From contig JAMPAV010000001.1 in NCBI GenBank assembly GCA_023667055.1, positions 312,716-376,715 on the forward strand: a DNA stretch of 64,000 nucleotides. Direction: 5' to 3'. Position numbers and translations under genes: made by a program. This DNA is from Muribaculum sp. (GTDB lineage Bacteria > Bacteroidota > Bacteroidia > Bacteroidales > Muribaculaceae). The first letter of the stretch is position 1; every line of letters starts with the position of its first letter. The notes under the pieces were generated by a model. That model was not told where the DNA came from. It ran no database searches and worked only from the letters and a program-made list of their open reading frames with translations. Positions 53,821-61,476 of the stretch are shown one piece after another.

Positions 53821-56169
53821 TCAGAAGGGGTAGCCGATGGCGAGGTGCACCGCGAAGGCATCACGGAAAGCCACGTTGAAGTAATGGCCCGTGCCATTGC
53901 TATATGGCGTATGAAGCCCATAACCCACGTCAAGTCGCAATACCAGCATATCCAGGTCGTAGCGCAGTCCCGCGCCCGTGCCGAGCGCAAGATCCTTCAG
54001 GAAAGTCCGTCCGCAAAGCTTACCGCCCGGTCGCAACGGATCCTCCTTCAGAAGCCATATATTACCCGTGTCGATAAAAGCCGCCCCATGCAGGTCGCCG
54101 GCAATCGGAAAACGATACTCCGCATTAAACTCAAACTTGAAAGTACCCGTCTGGTCAAAATAACCGTTGACCTGATTACGCGGAGCCCGGTAGCTGCCCG
54201 GACCTATGGAGCGCACCGTGAAGGCACGGATGGAATTGGCGCCACCGATATAGAACTGCTCCGAATAGGGCACTTCCTTGGAGTTTCCGTAGGCATGTTC
54301 CGCACCAAGCAGCGCACGCATCACGAGCCACTGGTCCTGCTTCGGGAAGAGACGATGATTCCATACGAGCTGCGCCTGTCCCTTGACAAACTGCGAGAAA
54401 GGAGTACCGAAGAGTTTCTTCACCCCCTTCACTCCGCAGAGGCGGTAAATTCCATCAAAGAGATTGCCCGCCTCCGTGAAAGTTGCGGAGAAAGTCAACT
54501 GATTGTTTTGCTCGCGCTCAAACCATCGGTCGTATGTATATGTATAACTCAACTGCGGGATAAACCGGCTTTCAAAACTGAGAGCCACAGCCGGATTCTG
54601 CATCATGATTGAATCAAAGGTGTGGGTGGTGTGGATAAGCTTGTTATATACCAGTTTGAAAGGAGTGAACGAATTGACGGCATGTCTTGTGGCCCTCCAC
54701 TCGTAGGTGATGCCAAGGTTGAACTCCGCCAATTTGAAATATTTCGGACGGTTCAGCACCGAGCCGCCGAGCGAGATAGTGGTCCAGTTGAGGTCGCGTT
54801 GTGAACGAGGGATAAACTTCGGGGCAAGAAGACGCGGAAAGGCCAGCGACGACTGAATGCCAAACTCGTATGAATTGAAGACGCTTGAGCGGTCGCGGCC
54901 CGTCTGCCACTCATAGTCGGCATTTAGCGAGACGGAGAGTTTTTCGGCCCCGCCGAAGATATTGTTGTGTGAGAACGTACCCACCAGTCCCGGCCCAATG
55001 TAGGAATTGGACTTGGAGGTGGCGTTGAGTTCAAGCGAGACCTCCATAGGGCGGTCGTATCTGGCAGTGATATACACGTCCATGAGCGGATTCGCAGCCG
55101 AAGTGTCGGCAGGCACCGGCTGAATCTCAATGTTGGAGAAGATGCCGAGACGCGCCAGACGTGTCTGCGTGCGGTCCATGTCGCGTACAGAAAAGACTCG
55201 TCCCTCGCGGAATGTGATGCACTCCGGAATCATCGACTTGCGTACGCGCTGCGGACGCATGATGATCAGCTTCCCCTTGTCGGTCTGCAACGTGTCGGGG
55301 GTGCCGTCCTTGTAGCGTTCGTTGCGCAGCAGGATGGTGACGATGTTGTTGGTCTTATATTTGTTGCGGGCGAGAGCCGGCATATTGTCGATGAAATCCA
55401 TCTTCATGGCCACTTTATGAGGAGTCATGAAAGTGTCGGCAAGAAACTCGATGTATTCTGGCCTGAAATAGTAGTAGCCACGGTTGCGAAGATGATTGGC
55501 GATGTTCACACGCAGCGAGGAGAGCGAATCTACACAGAATATGGCACCTTTCTGAAACCATGCGCTTTTCCGTGCGAGCGAGTCGATGAAATGCGACATT
55601 GAGTCGTTCGGGCGGTTAATATACTGAATGCTGTCGATGCGGTAGGGTGATGATATGTCGAATGTGTAGGCTATTGAGGCCTTCTTGTCGTTTTTCTTGT
55701 CGGGTATCAGCTCGTAGGAGGCAGTGGACCCGAAATAACCGTTGTCACCGAGGATCTGCTCCACCATCTTCATCCTTTGGTTGGCGCGGACATCGGAAAT
55801 AAGCACCGGTTCGCTGCCGAGCCAGTTGTAGATCCATTTCTTTACACCTTTCACCGAATCAGTCCAGTTGTTGTAGAGCCAGAGACCGACGGGGAAAGGA
55901 TATCGGAACTTTGAGTATGGATATAGCAGCGGCGTGGCGTTGTTGGGACGCACCGCGACTGCCTGGTTGAGGTCGGAGAGCAACGCCGCCGGGATCTTCT
56001 CATCGTCGGTGGGGTTGACCTTGATATTCTTCACACCCGTGTATAGCACCTCCCCATCTCCCAGACGCTTGGTGGTGGAGCAGGCGGCGCCGCCGGCTAT
56101 GCCGGCTGCGCAAACAATAAGTAATAAACAATGAGTAATGAGTATGTGGAGCTTGGATCTATTTGTCAT
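53821..56169 (-). CDS. BamA/TamA-family outer-membrane protein (lipobox-bearing)
   Basis: The ATG at 56169 (782 residues) opens a signal sequence with lipobox GAAC (MTNRSKLHILITHCLLLIVC...), so the N terminus may be lipidated, as in Bacteroidetes TamA-like proteins; the frame extends 22 codons upstream. POTRA-like regions (about 40-360; VEQILGDNGYFGSTASYEL, RIDSIQYINR, RLARLGIFSNIEIQPV) precede a C-terminal Omp85 barrel (about 370-782) that ends HLAIGYPF, with an aromatic last residue, and contains the conserved RAF-type motif SIRAFTVRSIGPGSYR. It overlaps the end of tamB by 11 bp. The pair probably inserts or transports envelope components. Confidence 0.92.
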   Translation of the reverse strand: MTNRSKLHILITHCLLLIVCAAGIAGGAACSTTKRLGDGEVLYTGVKNIKVNPTDDEKIPAALLSDLNQAVAVRPNNATPLLYPYSKFRYPFPVGLWLYNNWTDSVKGVKKWIYNWLGSEPVLISDVRANQRMKMVEQILGDNGYFGSTASYELIPDKKNDKKASIAYTFDISSPYRIDSIQYINRPNDSMSHFIDSLARKSAWFQKGAIFCVDSLSSLRVNIANHLRNRGYYYFRPEYIEFLADTFMTPHKVAMKMDFIDNMPALARNKYKTNNIVTILLRNERYKDGTPDTLQTDKGKLIIMRPQRVRKSMIPECITFREGRVFSVRDMDRTQTRLARLGIFSNIEIQPVPADTSAANPLMDVYITARYDRPMEVSLELNATSKSNSYIGPGLVGTFSHNNIFGGAEKLSVSLNADYEWQTGRDRSSVFNSYEFGIQSSLAFPRLLAPKFIPRSQRDLNWTTISLGGSVLNRPKYFKLAEFNLGITYEWRATRHAVNSFTPFKLVYNKLIHTTHTFDSIMMQNPAVALSFESRFIPQLSYTYTYDRWFEREQNNQLTFSATFTEAGNLFDGIYRLCGVKGVKKLFGTPFSQFVKGQAQLVWNHRLFPKQDQWLVMRALLGAEHAYGNSKEVPYSEQFYIGGANSIRAFTVRSIGPGSYRAPRNQVNGYFDQTGTFKFEFNAEYRFPIAGDLHGAAFIDTGNIWLLKEDPLRPGGKLCGRTFLKDLALGTGAGLRYDLDMLVLRLDVGYGLHTPYSNGTGHYFNVAFRDAFAVHLAIGYPF

Positions 56170-59100
56170 CGTCGGAAGGATTTTGAGGATTAGGGTCATT
56201 AGGGTCCTTAGAGTCTTTAAGGTCTTTAAGGTCATCAGGGGCTTGGATGGAGTCGTTGGGGGCCGGGACTTCCACCTTCTTCGGCTTCTTCCAAAGCTTG
56301 CTGAGCCCGAAGTGTGTGATTTCGGTGAAGTATGCCAGGCGGCGGCGCAGATTCAGGCCGACACCGGTCTCCGTGATCTCACCCTCTAAGATGCTCTCAA
56401 AACCGGTATGGCGAAAGAGTTTCGCATTCAGACTCATATTGTTGGTCTGCTTGAGGATGTACTCGAAAGCTATGTCGCTGATAAGATTCTGCTGGAAATT
56501 CTCGTCGGCGGAGGCATCGGTGGAGTAATTTCCACCCACAAGTATCTTAAACCGATTGTTTATCAGCGATTTCGACACCTGATATGAGTAAGATGTCGTG
56601 GTGGAGGTGTTTCCATTAGTGCCTTGCTCATACTGATCCACGCCGAAATTGATATCCACACCCTTGATGTTGTTGGCGGCAAAGGCATTGAGGCGCGAGG
56701 TGAGGAAACTGTAAAGCTGACCGGTGACCATGTTGCCCTTCACCGACTTCGCACCGGGTCCCGTGTAGCTGCCTGTGATCAGCAGGTTCATCGCCTGCTG
56801 CTGCCGCTGTTCGGCTGTCATCGACTGCAGTTCGTTGCTGATGCTCATGTCGTCGTTGGTGGAGAGGTCAAACACCACCGAAGGCGCGGAGAGTGTGTTG
56901 CCGATGTTGAGCGAGACTATGAAGTTGACAAGGCTGGTGTTGCCGTTCATCTGCACGTTGGTCTTCATCTCGTCGGAGGCCTTTATGTCGAGCATCGGGT
57001 TGAGGATATCACCGTTCCAGGTGATGTGGCTGTCGCGGTCAAACTCAAACGACTTCCGTCCCACCACCGGTATGGAATAGTTGGCATATCCGGTTCCGGT
57101 GTAGAGAGTGCCGTTGAGCCTCATGTCGCCCATGTAGTTTTGGAAATAATTGAGTGTGCCGGAAGGGTTGCACTCTATCTTTCCGCCGCCGGTCACAATG
57201 TCGCCGGTTATGTTGACCGCCACCTGTGCGCCCTGTGATATGGTCGCCTTGGCTGTGATGCGCATGGAGAGCGATGAGGAAAGGGAATCCTTCTGCGCCA
57301 CGAGTGTGGAGTCGGCGAAGTTGACGAAGCGGACCACGTCATCGGTTCCGGACTGCCCCGACAGCATATCGGAGCCACCCATCATCAGGTTGTAGGTGAC
57401 GTCGGTAGTGGGCAGAATGTCGAGCATGGCGTCGATGTTCATGCGCGACATCGGGCCGGTCACGTCGGCGTTGAGATCCACAAAGAGATCGCCGGTGATG
57501 TCACCCTTGCTCTTCTTCCCCCCCACGAGCTGCATGTTCTTCGCATTGGCGTTGAGGTCGAGCAATATGTTGGTGAATTTGGAGGCATCCACTGTGCCGT
57601 TGATGTAGAGGGGATTGTCGTTGACGGCGGAGATGTTGAAGTTGTCAAACTTCAGGACGTTGTCGGCCACCACGATCGGTTCGCTGCCAAGTCGCAGAGT
57701 GGTGCCGAGCATATTGACATATACCCCGATTGAATCGCTCGATATGCTTCCGTTGAGGAGTGGCGCGGTGAAAGTGCCGCTCATGGCCATGTTGCCGTTG
57801 AGCGAGCCTGAGAGACTCATGGTGTTGGTCGGCATGAAGGCGTTGGCTATGGAGAGTGGGAACTTTGTAAGCTCGAGGGTTAGCCGCTCCGCAATCATGC
57901 TTCCACCGGGGTTGATGGTGTCCGGGGCAAGGAGAAACTGTATGGCTGCGGCTTCCTTTTCGTTGACCAGAAAACCGATTTTGCCGCCGCTGCGTCCCTT
58001 GTTGCCCATGCCTGCGGCGAGGGTCAGCGATAGGTCTCCCACCTGCTTGCGGTCATAGACAAGGTCGGAGACATCCAGCGAACCCTTTCCTATGAGGGCC
58101 TTGCCGTTGTAGCTGACGTTTATGTCGGAGTTGACGTTGGCGGTCAGCGGCGGGGCATTGAGCGACATCTGCAGGAAGTCCTGTACGCGGATGTTCTTCA
58201 GATTGAGGTGTAGCGACTCGCCGCCGTCGGCGGTGTCTTCCGAGCGCAGCAGTATGCTGCTTTGGTCGCTGCTTGCCTCAAGGTTGGCGTTGATGCGCTT
58301 TTTTTCGAAATCCACATCGATATAGTTGTCGAGGTTGAATCTCCAGGGGAGATAGGCGATGGTGGCCTTGAGGGGGGTGAAGCGCAGGGAGACGATGGAG
58401 TCGGCGAGAGAGGCCGTGAAACCCACCCTGTAGCCCATTTTCTTCTTTATGTTGTGTTGCACGAGGTATGCCGAGAGACGGTTGTCGCCGAGGTATCCGC
58501 TGAGGTTCACGTCGGCGAACTCGTCCATCACTCCGGGGCGGTTGCCAAGGTGCACCTGATAGTCGATGAGTTGGCCGCGCGATTTCAATCCGAGGGTGAT
58601 TGTGTCGAGTTGGGTGGTGCCTGACCGGAGCGACATCAGGAGCATGTTGCCCTGCAAGAGGGAGTCCTTCTTCAGGTCAAGGTTGAAGGTGCCAAACTGC
58701 ATGCCTGACGACCCGAGGAATTCGTTGACGATTCCCTTGCCATCCACGTCGGCTTTCAGTGTGAAGGGAGGGAGTTTCGACTCTATGCCGGCGACATCCA
58801 CGCGTTTTTCATCCATCATCTTTGGAATCTGAGCCGAGACATCGGAAAAGGCTATGATTAGGTTTTGCAGACCGGATGCGGCGAGGAAACTTACAGATGT
58901 GCCGCGGGCATCAAGGTCGCATTGTGTGTGGTCGGCATCGGCATTCAGCCGCAGTGTCGCGCCTCTCGGCAGAATGAGGTCCTGGTCGGGAAGATGCCAG
59001 TCGATGTTGTCGGCTGTCAGTGTCACGTCATAGTTCCAGGTGCGGGGGGCTGCGTTTCCGGTGATACGGACGCGTCCGGTTCCGTTGCTTGCAGTTGGCG

Positions 59101-61294
59101 ACAAACCCAAGGCCATGAGGTCGAGATTGCGAATGTCGGCCACAAGGTCGGCCTGATAAAAGTCCTCCCCTATCGTGCCGCGACCCGCTATGTTGAAGTT
59201 AAGCGGGGTTGAGAAGGAGTTGGCATCGATGGTGAAGGCTCCGTTTTGGAGTGTGGCTTCCAGGTCGATATTTTTAAGCGACTGGTGATTATAGATGAAA
59301 TTGTCAAGATTGAGTTTTATATCGGTGTGCGCATTCTTCTTCTCGGGGTTGAAACCAGCTCCGGTTGCATATAGCGTTGCGGTGAGCGGACCCATTATTG
59401 TGTCGCCCATGAATGCGCCGACATTGAGGTTTCTGACGTTGACGTTGGCCTCATAGCGTTCGGAGTTCATACCCACCTTGCCATTGCCCACCACACTTCC
59501 GAGAGGGGTGGCGAGCGTGAAGTCGGCGGCATAGTTTTCGCCGGAAACGGAGGCGTTGCCCTTGACCGACAGTTGGGGGATATTGATGCCGGGGGCTTCT
59601 ACGAAGTTCTTTATGACGGAAGGCTTCTGGAGTTCGCCTTCGAATTTCAGGTTTGCGATTAGATTTTTGAGATCGATCACGCCGGCGGATGCTTTGATGC
59701 CCGAAGGCGAGCCTTCGGGAACAGAACGGCTTCGCGCTTTTGTGGCTACTAAATTTTTGGCTTTGCCGCTGGCACGCAGCGAGATGACTCCGGGGATCTT
59801 CACGTCGAATGCGCTTATATCGGCATCGCCAAGGCTTCCTGAAGCCAATATTTTAGCATTGACGGGTGATGATGCGGGAATAACCGAAGTGTAGGCCTTT
59901 AAGTCGGGCATGAAGGCGTTGATGTCGCTGACTCCGATTGAGGCATCCACATCCACGTCGAGAAGTGCGGATGGCAACATCTCCATCAGTGCGTTTGGTA
60001 TGGCTGCAGTGGCGGCGATGCGAGAGTTTGGGGTCTTGATGAGGAAATCCTTAAGCATCATGCCGGCGGAGTCCATTGAGAAGACACCGTGGGATTCCGG
60101 CAAGAGTTGGAGAATTTTGAATTTTGAATTTTGAATTTTGAATTGGGAGAATTTTGAATTTTGAATTTTAAATTTTGAATTGTTTTTTTTGGGTAGGGAT
60201 TCGGAGAGGAGGAGGGAGCCGGAGAGGGTGGAAATGGGGAGGGAGATATCGGTGCCGGCATTGCGGAAGTTTTCGAGGGTGATTGAGAGATTGGAGGCGC
60301 GGATGTCGGAGGGGTTGAAACCGGCTGCTGCCGGTGCACCCTGCACCGCGTAGCGGGCTTCATAACCTGCAAGCGAGACCTTGCCGATTTCAATTATCAT
60401 TGGGGGAGCTGCCGGGGCAGCAACATTTTCACCCGAAAGCGAGCTTTCGGGAACAGAACGGCTTCGCGCTTCCGAACCATTTGCTTCTTGCTGCGGCTCG
60501 GAGACCGCCGCTCCATTCTGCTGCAGATCCGGGGAGAGCATTTGGGCGAGGCCCGTGGTGGCAGAGATGGAGTCGATGCTGATGCGGTTCTTGCCGAGGT
60601 CGATGATGCCGTTGGCAAGCGACACCTGACGTGAGGTGAAGAGGAGGGTGTCGATGGTAGGAGGCATCGACATGACAAACTTTATGTTGTCGAGGGATAG
60701 TTTTTTAGCCTTTAAGAGAAAAGGGGTGGAACTTTCGGAAGTGTCTTTTTCCGCTGTCTTTGAGGGGTCCATGGCGAGGGAGATGATGCCATCCTTTAGA
60801 TAAGCGTCGTTGAGGTCGATGGTGCTTGTGGAGAGGTTAGCGCTCGACTTGTCATCGATTCTGAGCAGACCGGCATTGATGGTCATGAGCATGGAAGAGT
60901 CCGGACTCAGCATACGGTAGTATGCATCGACGAGTTTCAACTCGTTGATCTGAGCGTCGAGATGAAGGAGCGGGAGGAGTTTGACATCGGCGATAACCTC
61001 TTTAGCAAGGACCATGGTGTCGCCTGTGGCCTCGATGATAGCCACATCCTTCAGTGATATGTCGAGGGGGAATTTGAGACGGAATCTTTCAATTCCGATT
61101 TTCATGCCGGTTTTGTCGGCGACAATACCGGAAGCTGTCCTGACGAGGAAATCCTGCACAGGAGGGATATAGAGAAGTATTGGGAGGATAATAATGACGG
61201 CGATGATGCAAAGGATTGTCTTGCCAATCCTTCGCAACCATTTGTGGTGTTTTGTTGGGGCTCCGGCAGGGTTATCGGGAGTCGGGGGCTGCAT
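56159..61294 (-). CDS. tamB: Translocation and assembly module protein TamB
   Basis: The ATG at 61294 (1711 residues) is used because a membrane anchor follows (about 26-46, TILCIIAVIIILPILLYI); the frame extends 28 codons upstream past the promoter. The long body is AsmA-like beta-taco repeats (GMKIGIERFRLKFPLDISLKDV), and the last 400 residues carry the DUF490/TamB domain (GGKIECNPSGTLNYFQNYMGDMRLNGTLY, MSISNELQSMTAEQRQQQAMNLLI). TamB with an Omp85 partner moves lipids or proteins between membranes. Odd: three in-frame repeat insertions (59700-59739, 60432-60525, 60111-60181) and a D-L-K/D-P-N tail encoded by 9-bp repeats that ends at the tamA start. Confidence 0.93.
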   Translation of the reverse strand: MQPPTPDNPAGAPTKHHKWLRRIGKTILCIIAVIIILPILLYIPPVQDFLVRTASGIVADKTGMKIGIERFRLKFPLDISLKDVAIIEATGDTMVLAKEVIADVKLLPLLHLDAQINELKLVDAYYRMLSPDSSMLMTINAGLLRIDDKSSANLSTSTIDLNDAYLKDGIISLAMDPSKTAEKDTSESSTPFLLKAKKLSLDNIKFVMSMPPTIDTLLFTSRQVSLANGIIDLGKNRISIDSISATTGLAQMLSPDLQQNGAAVSEPQQEANGSEARSRSVPESSLSGENVAAPAAPPMIIEIGKVSLAGYEARYAVQGAPAAAGFNPSDIRASNLSITLENFRNAGTDISLPISTLSGSLLLSESLPKKNNSKFKIQNSKFSQFKIQNSKFKILQLLPESHGVFSMDSAGMMLKDFLIKTPNSRIAATAAIPNALMEMLPSALLDVDVDASIGVSDINAFMPDLKAYTSVIPASSPVNAKILASGSLGDADISAFDVKIPGVISLRASGKAKNLVATKARSRSVPEGSPSGIKASAGVIDLKNLIANLKFEGELQKPSVIKNFVEAPGINIPQLSVKGNASVSGENYAADFTLATPLGSVVGNGKVGMNSERYEANVNVRNLNVGAFMGDTIMGPLTATLYATGAGFNPEKKNAHTDIKLNLDNFIYNHQSLKNIDLEATLQNGAFTIDANSFSTPLNFNIAGRGTIGEDFYQADLVADIRNLDLMALGLSPTASNGTGRVRITGNAAPRTWNYDVTLTADNIDWHLPDQDLILPRGATLRLNADADHTQCDLDARGTSVSFLAASGLQNLIIAFSDVSAQIPKMMDEKRVDVAGIESKLPPFTLKADVDGKGIVNEFLGSSGMQFGTFNLDLKKDSLLQGNMLLMSLRSGTTQLDTITLGLKSRGQLIDYQVHLGNRPGVMDEFADVNLSGYLGDNRLSAYLVQHNIKKKMGYRVGFTASLADSIVSLRFTPLKATIAYLPWRFNLDNYIDVDFEKKRINANLEASSDQSSILLRSEDTADGGESLHLNLKNIRVQDFLQMSLNAPPLTANVNSDINVSYNGKALIGKGSLDVSDLVYDRKQVGDLSLTLAAGMGNKGRSGGKIGFLVNEKEAAAIQFLLAPDTINPGGSMIAERLTLELTKFPLSIANAFMPTNTMSLSGSLNGNMAMSGTFTAPLLNGSISSDSIGVYVNMLGTTLRLGSEPIVVADNVLKFDNFNISAVNDNPLYINGTVDASKFTNILLDLNANAKNMQLVGGKKSKGDITGDLFVDLNADVTGPMSRMNIDAMLDILPTTDVTYNLMMGGSDMLSGQSGTDDVVRFVNFADSTLVAQKDSLSSSLSMRITAKATISQGAQVAVNITGDIVTGGGKIECNPSGTLNYFQNYMGDMRLNGTLYTGTGYANYSIPVVGRKSFEFDRDSHITWNGDILNPMLDIKASDEMKTNVQMNGNTSLVNFIVSLNIGNTLSAPSVVFDLSTNDDMSISNELQSMTAEQRQQQAMNLLITGSYTGPGAKSVKGNMVTGQLYSFLTSRLNAFAANNIKGVDINFGVDQYEQGTNGNTSTTTSYSYQVSKSLINNRFKILVGGNYSTDASADENFQQNLISDIAFEYILKQTNNMSLNAKLFRHTGFESILEGEITETGVGLNLRRRLAYFTEITHFGLSKLWKKPKKVEVPAPNDSIQAPDDLKDLKDSKDPNDPNPQNPSDDDK
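59700..59739. repeat. In-frame palindromic element in tamB, copy 1
   Basis: 40 bp with a CCCGAAGG/CCTTCGGG stem and the segment AACAGAACGGCTTCGCGC. In the tamB frame it encodes ARSRSVPEGSPSG. Confidence 0.75.
60111..60181. repeat. In-frame GAATTTT heptamer array in tamB
   Basis: About ten units of GAATTTT and variants within the coding sequence; because 7 is not a multiple of 3, they read as a 7-residue peptide repeat (KIQNSKF-type). Confidence 0.85.
60432..60471. repeat. In-frame palindromic element in tamB, copy 2
   Basis: 38 of 40 bases match copy 1; both changes fall on opposite positions of one stem pair (G-C replaced by A-T), so the hairpin is kept. Encodes ARSRSVPESSLSG. Confidence 0.75.
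60493..60525. repeat. In-frame copy of the intergenic GC-rich repeat
   Basis: 30 of 33 bases match the hairpin core of the 152-bp repeats at 52867-52899, here coding for part of QQNGAAVSEPQQ in TamB. Confidence 0.7.
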
Positions 61295-61334
61295 ACCATC
61301 TTTGACGGTATTTTTATCTTGTGAATCCAAAATG

Positions 61335-61342
61335 CAAAAGTA
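61335..61342 (-). promoter_or_regulatory. Possible -7 element of tamB
   Basis: TACTTTTG on the minus strand matches TAnnTTTG, 41 bp before the chosen ATG. A TTTG stands about 23 bp upstream, somewhat too far for the consensus. Confidence 0.45.
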
Positions 61343-61413
61343 TTTAGTTAGATATATTGGATTAACAAAAGTAGTCACTATAGAGTTTACTCCCCCCTAT
61401 CATTTTCAGACAA

Positions 61414-61443
61414 TAAAAGCGCGACCCCGCTGGGGCCGCGCTT
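61414..61443 (-). terminator. Terminator after the giant repeat protein gene
   Basis: On the minus strand an 11-bp stem (61442-61432 with 61428-61418, one mismatch pair, 3-base loop) is followed by TTTTATT. It lies 34 bp behind the stop at 61477. Confidence 0.83.
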
Positions 61444-61476
61444 CCTATTGTAGTAGTATGTATGTGGTTGCTGTGG

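Noticed and set aside
52489-53879. Several open frames of 60-130 codons in the repeat island
   Set aside because: They are built from the GC-rich repeats, change frame between the two 152-bp copies and show no protein-like pattern.
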